Below, piece after piece: positions 1 to 9,300 of a DNA stretch of 64,000 nt (the stretch's first letter is position 1; each line of letters opens with the position of its first letter). The notes below the pieces were generated by a model. That model was not told the DNA's origin. It worked only from the letters and a program-made list of their open reading frames with translations, and did no database searches. A program made the translations under genes and the position numbers. Origin of the DNA: Clostridiales bacterium (GTDB lineage Bacteria; Bacillota; Clostridia; Saccharofermentanales; Saccharofermentanaceae); contig JAFWDK010000019.1 of NCBI GenBank assembly GCA_017513085.1, forward strand, positions 186,001 through 250,000. Reading direction: 5' to 3'.

Positions 1-190
1 CAAATACACCCCAGCAGATCCGCCGGTTCTTGATAAAGTGTACCGTAGCGATATTGATCAGATAGAAGAGCACGAACTGTACGACCGAGCTGAGGAAGAT
101 CTTCAGCGAACCGGTCGTGCACAGCATCATCAAGGCAACGGAAACCATGATGTAGAACTGTTTTTTTGTAATGTACGCTACATCCTGCAT
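1..190 (-). CDS. Membrane protein downstream of the Rnf-like genes, 3' part missing
   Basis: Only the first 63 codons lie inside the window; the frame is open to the left edge. The start ATG (188-190) is one base beyond the stop of the RnfG-like gene and is preceded by a GGTGGG stretch, so translation is probably coupled to that gene. The visible part has two hydrophobic stretches (about residues 12-32 and 34-50) and then a basic segment. In standard rnf operons rnfE, rnfA or rnfB would follow rnfG, but this N-terminus lacks the conserved opening of RnfE and RnfA that I would expect. I do not recognise it. It is probably the fourth gene of a non-standard Rnf-like operon. Confidence 0.6.
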   Translation of the reverse strand, partial: MQDVAYITKKQFYIMVSVALMMLCTTGSLKIFLSSVVQFVLFYLINIATVHFIKNRRICWGVF

Positions 191-191
191 T

Positions 192-1427
192 TCAACCCAC
201 CCAGTTAAGATACTCACGCATAAATTTATAAGCCACATTGATCGTACTCAGCGTAGCCGAGCACTGGGACTTCATTTCCGGAAGTCCCTGAATATATGTA
301 CGGATCTCCGAGAGCGGAATGCCATCCACACTCTCCGAGAGGATATTACCGGAATCACCCGTGACCACACCATCTTCACCTCCGACAACACCGATCTGAG
401 ACGGCGCCGAAGTCGGTGTCGGAGCCGGCGTAGCCGTAGCAGTCAGCGTACCGGGAGCAGTCGGATCGGACGTTGTTTCCGTCTGAGTCGTCGTTTCCAC
501 CGTCTCGGAAGAATTCTCACCCGAATCTTCCCCATCCGGATTCTCTTTCTGTTTCAGATACATCTCTTTCGTCAACGATGCACGTGAATTATCGATACAG
601 ATATTGACCAGATTGATAAAATCCGAGATATTCATGGTGACCCCGTCAATGATCTGCGTGGTTCCGTCGGACTTCATCGCCAGTTTCATCGGATCCTGAA
701 CCAGGATCAACCGGTTCTGTACACGGTAAGCCTGTTCCGCCCAGATCTTGCCGCTGATGTTATACTCGCCATCGATTGAATCCCGGGAACGAAGACGTCC
801 GTTCTTATTCACCGCGTCCCACTCGACACGGACGATACGACCGCCACGCACCTCGATCTCCACGTGATCCTGATAACCATCCTTGGCCGGTCCTTTTGCC
901 TCCGCATAATAGACACCATCATGAAGACCCAGCAGCGGATCATACTCCACCTGGTACTGCACATCAGCCACGATCTGCTGATCCACAGTCACCGGAATAC
1001 GCGCGCCGCAAAGCTGACTCTTCAATTCCTCCAGTTCTTCCTCACCCAGAGAGATCGCATCCTCTTCTTCGCTCAGAATACGGAAATCCATCAGGTTTTC
1101 ACCGTTATCACTGATACTGAGCTGGGTATGGATCGAACCCTCAGGAAGCTCCATCGCCACATCCAGAATATAACCGATCAGCTTTCCATCCTGGTCATGC
1201 GCGCTAAACACATAGCGAATATCCTGATAGTTGTCCAGAATATCCGTCTTCAGCGGCCGGTACTCTGTCGCCATCAGCAAAGAACCGAACTCCTCCTGAT
1301 ACTGCTGCTGCTCATTCTTCCTCGAACGGCTCGTCGTCTGGTAATAACACGTAAACAGGAAAGCCAACGACAAGATCACAACGATCAGCGCGCGGATCGT
1401 AAAACCTTTATAAAACGAACGGCTCAT
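192..1427 (-). CDS. RnfG-like FMN-binding-domain membrane protein with long C-terminal extension
   Basis: 411 residues. One N-terminal membrane helix (about 12-28), then an extracytoplasmic region with an FMN_bind-type domain (about 168-282), recognisable from 'DGVYYAEAKGPAKDGY' and 'IVRVEWDAVNKNG'. Residues 293-345 form a Thr/Pro/Glu-rich linker, followed by a short C-terminal segment. In RnfG the flavin phosphate is esterified to the last Thr of an S/T-G-A-T motif. Here the matching place reads D261-G-V-T264, and a second SGAT-like string, C389-S-A-T392, occurs near the C-terminus. RnfG is usually about 200 residues, so this protein is about double. Its start overlaps the stop of the RnfD-like gene by ATGA. 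By homology it belongs to a membrane electron-transfer complex, but whether it carries covalent FMN is uncertain. Confidence 0.75.
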   Translation of the reverse strand: MSRSFYKGFTIRALIVVILSLAFLFTCYYQTTSRSRKNEQQQYQEEFGSLLMATEYRPLKTDILDNYQDIRYVFSAHDQDGKLIGYILDVAMELPEGSIHTQLSISDNGENLMDFRILSEEEDAISLGEEELEELKSQLCGARIPVTVDQQIVADVQYQVEYDPLLGLHDGVYYAEAKGPAKDGYQDHVEIEVRGGRIVRVEWDAVNKNGRLRSRDSIDGEYNISGKIWAEQAYRVQNRLILVQDPMKLAMKSDGTTQIIDGVTMNISDFINLVNICIDNSRASLTKEMYLKQKENPDGEDSGENSSETVETTTQTETTSDPTAPGTLTATATPAPTPTSAPSQIGVVGGEDGVVTGDSGNILSESVDGIPLSEIRTYIQGLPEMKSQCSATLSTINVAYKFMREYLNWVG

Positions 1428-2389
1428 TCTTCCACCTCCCTGTACCAGGAAGATTTTGAAAAAGCTCTTGGCCGGAAATAGTAGTCAAAAACCGGTGTCA
1501 GTGCATTCATCATCAGGACCGGATAGACCATGGCATAAGAAGCATTGCCGAAGCGGTACAAGATCAATGTCAAAAGCCCCGCGCCGCCGCCAAAGAGGCA
1601 CTGCGCTCTCTTATCCATCGGGACCGTCGTACAATCATGAAGGGTGAAAACGCCGACAAACAGGATTCCTCCGCGAATGAACCACAGGAAGAAATCCATA
1701 ACGTTCACGCCGGACCAGTTAAAAGGAATATATCCCAGAAGGATCACCGCAAAATAAGAGAACGGTGCATATACCGAAAAGAGTTTCCGTTCAAAAAGTA
1801 TCAGCGCACCGATCACGATCAGTACCAGCGAAGTCGTACCGACCATGCCGCAGATCCTGCCGGAAATCACATCGAGAGTGCCGACCCCGGATGCGGAAAA
1901 AGCACTGGAAGGAACTGCGTTTCCTGTCAGAAGTGAGCCGATTTTCCAGAAGTTTTCCATCGGCTGTTCCGAGGCCACCATCTGTGTCGGGAACGCGATC
2001 TGAAGAAAAGCTCTCGCCGCCAGCGCCGGATTAAAAATATTTCTTCCTGCACCACCGAATGCCTGCTTGACCAGAAGCGCGCTGAATGCCGCTGCCAGTG
2101 CCACCGCCCAGAACGACGCGGATACCGGAACAAGCATGGCCAGGATCACGCCGCTGACCAAAGAACTATAATCTACATGAAGCGGCAATTCCGGATATAG
2201 TTTTTGCGTGCAGAAAAAATCACAAAGAAAAAACACCGCACATGAAACGGCCACAAGGATCAATACTCGGATCCCGTAATAAAACACAGCTCCGATGAGG
2301 ATCGGCAGCAACGCCAGAAGCACATACATATAGCGCTCGGATGCCGGTTGATTGGCATGAATATGAGGAGCCAGTTGTTTTCTCTTCAT
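1424..2389 (-). CDS. RnfD/NqrB-family membrane subunit, divergent
   Basis: 321 residues, mostly membrane helices. Family landmarks are a 'GGAGRNIFNPA' loop (112-122; usual form GGxGxNxFNPA), 'GMVGTTS' (181-187) followed by 'IVIGALIL', and a C-terminal 'FGGGAGLLTLILYRFG' with 'YPVLMMNALTPVFDYY'. RnfD normally carries a covalently bound FMN on the Thr of an SGAT motif; at this place the protein reads 'SASGVGTLDV' (165-174), so the motif is broken. The usual 'ATDPVT' reads 'LHDCTT'. It overlaps both the RnfC-like gene before it and the RnfG-like gene after it by four bases, so the three form one translationally coupled block. I infer a diverged ion-pumping or electron-transfer subunit. Confidence 0.8.
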   Translation of the reverse strand: MKRKQLAPHIHANQPASERYMYVLLALLPILIGAVFYYGIRVLILVAVSCAVFFLCDFFCTQKLYPELPLHVDYSSLVSGVILAMLVPVSASFWAVALAAAFSALLVKQAFGGAGRNIFNPALAARAFLQIAFPTQMVASEQPMENFWKIGSLLTGNAVPSSAFSASGVGTLDVISGRICGMVGTTSLVLIVIGALILFERKLFSVYAPFSYFAVILLGYIPFNWSGVNVMDFFLWFIRGGILFVGVFTLHDCTTVPMDKRAQCLFGGGAGLLTLILYRFGNASYAMVYPVLMMNALTPVFDYYFRPRAFSKSSWYREVEE

Positions 2390-3726
2390 ACGATGCCTCT
2401 CTTTCTCGCCCGATATGCGGCTTTCGCGATATTAGTGGAAAGCTCGATTCCGGACGGGCATACATAGGAGCAGGCCCCACAGGCGATACACTGTTCCACA
2501 GACTCCGAAACAGCCGCCTCTTCCTGACCGACCTCAATCAAGCGGTTGATCAGATACGGAGAAAGTCCGACCGGACATGCACCCACACAAGCTCCGCAAT
2601 GAATACAATTCATGCGCAAAGGTTCAAACTTACGGATAATGGTAATCGCCGTAGTCGTCTTGATGATCGGAACATTCAGGTCCTTAATGGCCACGCCCGT
2701 CATCGCGCCGCCCCAGGCGATCCTCTGCGCAGTATGCGCACCCGGCACGCGTTCAAGAAGTTCCGATACGCTCGTTCCGATCGGAACCAGAACATTATGG
2801 CCCGTGATCGTATCACCGGAGATCGTCACGATACGCGAGATCAACGGCTGGTTCTTCTCGATCATGTCACAAAACGCCTGACATGTCGACGCATTGAAAA
2901 GCACTGCCTTTACTGTCTCTTCCGGATCCTTGCCGATTGGAAGCTCCACACCGTACAAGGCCTTGATTATCAGTTGTTGATATCCCTGCGGATAACGTGA
3001 TTTAAAAAGCCGGACCTCGATCTTCTTATCCAGATATCGATGACTATATTCGGCGACGGCTTTATGTAAAGCATCGATCTCGTCGATCCAGAGATCTTCA
3101 ATACAAAAGATCACCTTTTTCACACGGCAAATACCGCCCAGAGCCATCGCTCCTTGCAGCACGCGGGCCGCATTCACTCGAAGATGGTGAAGATCGCAGG
3201 CAAGGAATGGCTCGCTCTGGGTCGCATTGACCAAGAGCGTGTCCACACCTGCTTTTTCTGCTTTTTTACACTTGTAAAATGTTGAGATACCTTCGCCGCC
3301 CATCCCGCAAATACCGGATGTCCATAAAAGCTTGCTTAATTCCGCAAGAGAAAGAGGATCCACGTTTTTTCTGGGTTGTATCTTCGAAGAAAACCGACGG
3401 CTCAGGTCATTCTTGATCCAGACGGCCTGGCAGCCGGTCCGGTTCGGTAACCGAATCGAATCGATCTTCGTGACCTCTCCTGAAATACTGGCATGGACCG
3501 GAACTCCATTCATATCAGACGGCGCGCCGATCAGATCGCCTATGGCGACAGTATCTCCCACGGAAACCACCGGATCACAGGCAGTTCCTCTATGCTGAAG
3601 CATGGGAAGCACAACTTCCTTTGGTGAACACACTTCAAGAAGGGCTTCGCGCATGATCTTACGTTGCCGAACGAAGTCCAAACCATCGTTAGGGAGGTTT
3701 CCTCTTTTGAAAGTAGCCTTCTTCAT
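2386..3726 (-). CDS. RnfC-like electron-transfer subunit with two 4Fe-4S clusters
   Basis: 446 residues, close to the usual RnfC core length. The C-terminal ferredoxin part has two classic cluster motifs, Cys374/377/380/384 and Cys413/416/419/423, each followed by Pro. The N-terminal part has the RnfC barrel-sandwich region and 'GMGGEGIST' (141-149), matching the glycine-rich nucleotide/FMN loop of RnfC and NuoF. The next conserved segment, usually NGAECEPY, reads 'NATQSEPF' (167-174), so the family Cys and Glu are lost. The gene starts 27 bp after rpoD with an AAGGTGGG ribosome site and no visible terminator between. It is clearly RnfC family; NADH:ferredoxin chemistry is only inferred because the flavin-site residues are altered. 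Confidence 0.85.
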   Translation of the reverse strand: MKKATFKRGNLPNDGLDFVRQRKIMREALLEVCSPKEVVLPMLQHRGTACDPVVSVGDTVAIGDLIGAPSDMNGVPVHASISGEVTKIDSIRLPNRTGCQAVWIKNDLSRRFSSKIQPRKNVDPLSLAELSKLLWTSGICGMGGEGISTFYKCKKAEKAGVDTLLVNATQSEPFLACDLHHLRVNAARVLQGAMALGGICRVKKVIFCIEDLWIDEIDALHKAVAEYSHRYLDKKIEVRLFKSRYPQGYQQLIIKALYGVELPIGKDPEETVKAVLFNASTCQAFCDMIEKNQPLISRIVTISGDTITGHNVLVPIGTSVSELLERVPGAHTAQRIAWGGAMTGVAIKDLNVPIIKTTTAITIIRKFEPLRMNCIHCGACVGACPVGLSPYLINRLIEVGQEEAAVSESVEQCIACGACSYVCPSGIELSTNIAKAAYRARKRGIV

Positions 3727-3753
3727 GTGCCCACCTTTCGCACAAGAAGCATA

Positions 3754-4821
3754 TCAGTCGATATAATCCTTCAATTTCTTGCTGCGGCTCGGATGACGAA
3801 GCTTACGGAGCGCTTTCGCCTCGATCTGACGGATACGCTCACGAGTAACGTTGAATTCACGACCTACTTCTTCCAGAGTGCGCTGACGACCATCATCCAG
3901 GCCGAAGCGCAGGCGGAGAACTTTCTCCTCACGGGCAGTCAGGCTCTTCATCGCATCGAGGAGCTGTTCCTTGAGGAGTGTATAAGCAACCTGATCAGCA
4001 GGAGACATTGCGTCATCATCCGGAATGAAGTCACCCAGATGGCTATCTTCCTCTTCACCGATCGGCTTTTCCAACGATACCGGCTCCTGAGAGATCTTCT
4101 GGATCTCACGAACCTTCTCGACCGGAAGACCCATGCGCTCGGCAATCTCTTCTACGGTAGGCTCACGGCCAAGTTCCTGGATCAAAGCACGCTGCTCACG
4201 AACCAGTCTGTTGATCGTCTCTACCATATGTACCGGAATACGGATCGTTCTGGCCTGATCCGCGATCGCACGAGTGATCGCCTGACGGATCCACCATGTT
4301 GCATATGTACTGAACTTAAATCCTTTTGAATGGTCAAACTTATCTACTGCCTTGATCAGACCCAGATTACCTTCCTGGATGAGATCGAGGAACTGCATAC
4401 CACGACCAAGATAGCGCTTCGCAATAGATACAACAAGACGAAGGTTTGCCTCGATCAGCTGGGCCTTCGCGTCCTCGTCTCCGTCCAGCATACGCTGGGC
4501 CAGATCCTGTTCCTGGTCCGCAGTAAGAAGCGGAACCTTACCGATCTCTTTAAGGTACATACGTACCGGATCGTCCATTCCGGCGCCATCCATAGCACCG
4601 GCATCAAGATTCAGGTCGCGGATCGCATCGTCCTCGATGCTGGTTTCCGCAACGATCGAAATACCTTTAGCCTCCAGCTCATCAAAGAGCTTATCGACCA
4701 TATCCGGATCGCCGTCCTGCTCTTCGATCACGTTCATGACGTCGAGCGAAGAAATGCTGTGGTTGTTAGCATTTGCCAGGTTCTCCAGTTTTTGCAGAAT
4801 GTTTGAAAAATCACTTGCCAT
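3754..4821 (-). CDS. rpoD: Primary RNA polymerase sigma factor RpoD/SigA
   Basis: 355 residues. Region 1.2 starts at '[11 protein letters not shown]'; region 2 contains '[20 protein letters not shown]' and '[15 protein letters not shown]', the -10 binding and melting elements; region 3 has '[13 protein letters not shown]'; region 4 has '[20 protein letters not shown]', the -35 binding helix-turn-helix. Region 1.1 is short (about 80 residues), as is usual in Firmicutes. An AGGAT ribosome site lies 9 bases before the ATG. It directs transcription from housekeeping promoters like those seen across this window. The gene sits between a zinc-ribbon membrane protein and the Rnf-like genes, not next to dnaG as in many Firmicutes. 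Confidence 0.97.
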   Translation of the reverse strand: MASDFSNILQKLENLANANNHSISSLDVMNVIEEQDGDPDMVDKLFDELEAKGISIVAETSIEDDAIRDLNLDAGAMDGAGMDDPVRMYLKEIGKVPLLTADQEQDLAQRMLDGDEDAKAQLIEANLRLVVSIAKRYLGRGMQFLDLIQEGNLGLIKAVDKFDHSKGFKFSTYATWWIRQAITRAIADQARTIRIPVHMVETINRLVREQRALIQELGREPTVEEIAERMGLPVEKVREIQKISQEPVSLEKPIGEEEDSHLGDFIPDDDAMSPADQVAYTLLKEQLLDAMKSLTAREEKVLRLRFGLDDGRQRTLEEVGREFNVTRERIRQIEAKALRKLRHPSRSKKLKDYID

Positions 4822-4892
4822 TAACGTTCATCCTCCCAAAAATGACATACACCATAGAGGTGCTCGGGACTCTTCTCATTACTACTTCAACG

Positions 4893-5675
4893 TTACTTCT
4901 CTGTATTTTCTTCCGACTCTTTTTCCGGAACGTAAAATTCAACCAGGTCTTCACTGACCGCGCCATCGTTCCCATCAATCTTAAATCTTCCATTCGGAGC
5001 ATATACAGTAAGGACTACGTCCTTGTAATAATGAGCATCGCCGGATTCGTATCCGTATTCTTCACCACGGATCGCGCAATAAGATTCAAACGTCTTTAAA
5101 ACTTTAGCCTTATCGGTATCACTCGAAGAGACCAAAGAAACTTCGTTATTCTTTGTGCCGCTGATCTTAAACCCTGTCGTATATCCATCAGCAGCCTCAG
5201 TATTGACTGTCAGCTCACCTGCAGCAATACAAGTAGACATCTGCTTGTAGATCTTCTTATAGTGAGAAGAGCGAAGCAAAGTAATCGGCAACGAAATACC
5301 GATGATTAAAGCGATACAGATCGCTGTGGTCGTATATACGATAAGTTTGACCTTCTTAGGTGTCTGGATATCATCCGGAGAGATCTCAAAGAGTTTCTCC
5401 ACCTTCTTGTCTTTGGAAGTGGTAGCCTTATCGACCTTAACAGCCTTCTCCACGGCGTTATCAAAGACCGGTGTAACAGTGTGACGCACCGCCTTGGACT
5501 CACGCTTAGGTTGCGGAAGATTCGGGAATTCTACCCCATCCGGATGGTTAAATATTTCAATTGCTTCTGTCGCCGGGAAAACGCAGTCGCAAAAAACGCA
5601 TTCACATAATTCGTCGTTGCTGTCCACCATAATGAGTGAACCGCAGTTCTTGCATAAACCTTGTTTAGTCGCCAT
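4893..5675 (-). CDS. Zinc-ribbon single-pass membrane protein, function unknown
   Basis: 260 residues. The N-terminus holds a compact zinc ribbon: CxxC at residues 8-11 and a second cysteine cluster 'CECVFCDC' at 24-31. A linker of about 75 charged residues follows, then one membrane helix (about 108-133) and a C-terminal domain of about 125 residues that should lie outside the cell. No signal peptide is seen, so the ribbon is cytoplasmic. It is the first gene of the unit that continues into rpoD, 71 bp downstream, and is served by a good divergent promoter. I do not recognise the outer domain. Three other zinc-ribbon proteins occur in this window but I see no clear similarity outside the ribbons. 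Confidence 0.8.
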   Translation of the reverse strand: MATKQGLCKNCGSLIMVDSNDELCECVFCDCVFPATEAIEIFNHPDGVEFPNLPQPKRESKAVRHTVTPVFDNAVEKAVKVDKATTSKDKKVEKLFEISPDDIQTPKKVKLIVYTTTAICIALIIGISLPITLLRSSHYKKIYKQMSTCIAAGELTVNTEAADGYTTGFKISGTKNNEVSLVSSSDTDKAKVLKTFESYCAIRGEEYGYESGDAHYYKDVVLTVYAPNGRFKIDGNDGAVSEDLVEFYVPEKESEENTEK

Positions 5676-5738
5676 TTATTCCTCGTCCTTTGCATTATCG
5701 CCTACAAAAGGGTATAATCCCACAAGTAAGCACAGTAT

Positions 5739-5767
5739 ATTATATACACTGGTTTGTGTAAGTGCAA
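5739..5767 (-). promoter_or_regulatory. Promoter of the zinc-ribbon/rpoD unit
   Basis: On the minus strand TTGCAC (5762-5767) and TATAAT (5739-5744) are separated by 17 bp, close to the sigma-A consensus. The start of transcription would fall near 5732, about 57 bases before the zinc-ribbon ATG. It lies back to back with the tadA promoter. Confidence 0.75.
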
Positions 5768-5775
5768 ATACTTTT

Positions 5776-5808
5776 TTGCACAAATTTCAGTTTTTTATAT
5801 ATTATAAT
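5776..5808 (+). promoter_or_regulatory. tadA promoter
   Basis: TTGCAC at 5776-5781 is followed by TATATT at 5798-5803 (16-bp spacing) and an overlapping TATAAT at 5803-5808. Either -10 puts the transcript start at about 5810-5815, just upstream of the GAAGGAG ribosome site at 5824-5830. This argues for the tadA start at 5839 rather than 5812. Confidence 0.6.
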
Positions 5809-5838
5809 TTTATGGCAGTTTTTGAAGGAGCGCGCCGG

Positions 5839-6345
5839 ATGCCTGAAAATACAACACTTTCCCAGAATTCCAACCACGAGAAGTTTATGCGCGCTGCCCT
5901 TTCCGAAGCGCAAAAAGCATATGCCCTCGGGGAATCCCCTATCGGGTGTGTGATCGTCAAAGACGGAAAGATCCTCGCAAGAGCCCACAATCTTCGACAG
6001 ACCAAGCAGGATGCCACACTTCATGCTGAAATGTCCTGTATCTCCAAGGCCTGTAGAAAACTTGCCGCCTGGCACATTTTCGACTGTGATCTGTATGTCA
6101 CGCTTGAGCCCTGCTACATGTGCGCCGGAGCCATTATCCAGTCCCATATACGTCATGTGTATTTCGGCGCCTCTGATCCCAAAGGCGGAGCCGTAATCTC
6201 ACAAAACCACCTTTTTGACCTGCCTCACAACCACCATGTGGAGTATACCGGCGGAATCCTGGAAGAAGAATGCAGCAAGCTTCTAAAAGACTTTTTCCGC
6301 GAGCTTAGAGCACAAAAGAAATCCCGTCCCGGATCAGCCAGATAA
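5839..6345 (+). CDS. tadA: tRNA adenosine(34) deaminase TadA
   Basis: 168 residues. It belongs to the cytidine/deoxycytidylate deaminase fold with the zinc site H62-A-E64 and P91-C-Y-M-C95; Glu64 is the proton shuttle. 'ESPIGCVIV' (32-40) and 'DPKGGAV' are typical of TadA, which converts A34 to inosine in tRNA-Arg(ACG). I chose the ATG at 5839 because GAAGGAG sits 8 bases before it; a longer in-frame ATG at 5812 has no ribosome site and would lie at or before the transcript start. The last 41 bases overlap the end of addA on the other strand, a tail-to-tail arrangement. Confidence 0.92.
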   Translation: MPENTTLSQNSNHEKFMRAALSEAQKAYALGESPIGCVIVKDGKILARAHNLRQTKQDATLHAEMSCISKACRKLAAWHIFDCDLYVTLEPCYMCAGAIIQSHIRHVYFGASDPKGGAVISQNHLFDLPHNHHVEYTGGILEEECSKLLKDFFRELRAQKKSRPGSAR

Positions 6346-9300
6346 TCTTTTCCTTAACTTGCTTTCCGGTCGCGGAAACGATCGCCTTGGCGTACATATC
6401 CAGCTGAAAACCATACCTTTCCTCAAGCACGGCCTGCTTTTCTTCCATCGTTCCCTCGATCCGGTCAGACTTATAGTCGATCAGTACTGCCTGCCCGTCT
6501 GTATCAACAAACCAGCAATCGATCATACCTTGTACAAGCGAGAAATCATCCTGACCATTCGGCACCGCCAAAGCAAACGGGATCTCGCGATAAGGACCAT
6601 GTTCCGGCTCACCTTCCGCCATCACCATTCTGCGGCAGAGCTCACTTTCAAGGAACTGCTGCATACATCCAGTAAACGGACGAAGATGCCGGATCTGTTC
6701 CTCCGTTATCATGTCATGCTCGCAAAGGGTTTTCAAAACCGTCTCCCACTCCACGTTCTGTCCGCTTGAAAGCAGACCGGAAAAATCAATATACTGCCAT
6801 GCACTATGGATCAATGTACCCAGCTGCGTCGCGCTATATCCGCCGTCCGTCCATTTCTGTCCGCTCTCATGAAGACGCATATTGATTGCTCTTACCGTAA
6901 CATCTTCGTCTTCCTTCAGATCCGGATCCTCCTGGGCCGCCAAAGACCTCTTCATCTCACTGACAGTAGTTTTGGCCGGGACCAGCGTCATCTCTGCCCA
7001 TTCGTGGATATCTCGCGAAAGAAGGCCGACACGCTCTTTCTCCTCTTCAGAAAGGCAATCACCCGTATTCTCTTTTCTGGCTGCTTCATAAGCATCCGAA
7101 GCCGAACTGCTGTTCACTTGCGGATATACGCTCAAATTCTTTCCCTTATCCGAGATCAGCGCCATATCTTCACTTTCCGCACTGCGGACAGGGTCAGAAA
7201 AAGCTACATCCCCGTATACGATCGGTTCGGGAGAAGTTGCGGCTTTACCTATCGGGCAGGAAGAATCACGAACCACGCCTGCCAGAAATTTCTTAAGCGG
7301 CGTATTCAGATTTCTCATGAAATAGGTCGGATATTTCTCCGAAGAAATGCGGCACGCATCTTCTAGCATCTTACTCTCCGAAATACTGCCATCCTTGGTG
7401 CGCTTGGCCGTGACCACAATAAAGAGTTTTTTCTCCGCACGCGTCAAGGCAACATACAAAAGACGTATCTTCTCTGCTTCAAGCTCTCTTCTGTTTTCGT
7501 TCTTCAGAACATAGTAGTCATGCGGCTCATAGACCGAACCCCACTGCGGGCAATACCGCTTGGCCGCCATCGTGCCGTTCTCGTTCAGAATTAAAGCCGT
7601 ACTCTCCTCACGGTTTCCGGATTGGATCCCGCAAAGGAAAACAAAAGGAAACTCCAGGCCCTTACTTTTGTGGATCGTCATACAACGCACCACGTTCTCC
7701 AATGGTTCGGAAAGCTCGATCTCCGTAACGGCATTCTTCTGCGAATCGACCTCTTCAATATACTCGACAAAAGCACGCAGTCCGGGCTTTCTTGTAGTAT
7801 CAAACTGTGAAGCCCATGTCACAAGCGTCATCAGCGCGTAGTAACGTGCACTACCGTTTTTCTCTCTCCTCACCCGTTCAGGATACTCCGTGATCGAGTA
7901 AACATGTTCCATCCATTTTGTAACGTTCATCTGCATCGAAAGCGTCCGAAGGTCATTCACAAATGCGAGAAAATCTCTTACCCGGAAGGCAAGCTTGGAT
8001 TCCCCGTACTTCGCCATATACATCACTTTTTCACAGAAAGGGATCTTCGCTTTTCCAGAAGAAGCGGCAAAGAGATGGATATCCAGAAGCTGCTGATCCG
8101 TAAAGCCCGCCTGTCGGATACCGGACTTCATAACAGATGCAAGCGGAATGTCCTGCAAAGAATTATCCACGATCCGCGCAAGATCCAAGATCACACGAAG
8201 ATCCGGGTGTTGAAGCACATTCCCGAGGAAAGGCCCTTGCGCAGGGATCCCGCAGCGATTCAATGTTTCTGCCACATCCATGGCATTCTGGTTCGAAGTG
8301 GTAAGTACCACACACTGTGAATAAGAGAATCCGGGAAGTTCAGACAATTCACGGATTTTACCCGCCACGACCATAGCCTCGCAGGCGATCTTCTCTTCAT
8401 CAGCACTCTCTTCCTGGTTTCCGGAAGGCTCCTTTCCTTCTTCAGACCCCAAAGCATTCTCTGCTCTGTCATCTTCGGAGATGATCAACGTCACACCCGC
8501 GCCTCCGGTCTGCGCATAGTCCAAAAGCAGCGAACCATCGTCGTTCTTCGGAACATTCAGGCAATGGGAATCATCGTATTCGATATCCGCGTAATCACTG
8601 CTCATAATCGCCCGGAAGATTTGGTTAACGACTGCAAGGATCGACGGCACGCTTCGGAAATTACTGTTCAACTCAAACAACGTGCCCTCTTTCCCGTCTT
8701 TATATCTCGCATAGCGATCCAGAAACATCTGCGGTTTCGCATGACGGAAGCGATAGATACTCTGCTTCACATCACCGACAAAGAAAACATTGTCTCTCGC
8801 AAAGCACTGTACGATAGCATCCTGCACGCCACTGTTATCCTGATATTCGTCAATGTAGATCTCATCAAAAAGATCTCTGTAATAACCGGCCACTGCCTCC
8901 ACATTAAGAAGTTTCAGCGCCATTTGCTCCTGATCCTGAAAATCGAGAGCCGATTCCTGTCTCTTCTTCAAAGCATAGATCAGGTCCGCCTGAAGAACGA
9001 GTTCAAAATAGCGGGCAAAAAGAGGTGCCATATCCACACTCTCTTCATTGAGCTCCTGCTCCGTCTTTCCAAAGAAATACCGGCAGGAACGGATCAATTC
9101 ATCTTCAGCGGAAGCATTCTTGCTCACTCCGCAGATCTGATAAACCAGTTCATAAAAAGACGTCAGGTCTTTCGAAAACTCCTGCACATCTTCGTCATTA
9201 CTCTTACGAAGCGAAGGGAGCTCTTCATCCGGATGATGCTTGCCGAGTTCCACGATCTCATCCCAGGAAAGATTCTCATCAGAAAGGATCTTCTCACCGG

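Noticed and set aside
5812..5838. Upstream ATG as the tadA start
   Set aside because: It lacks a ribosome site and sits at or before the predicted transcript start; GAAGGAG fits the ATG at 5839.
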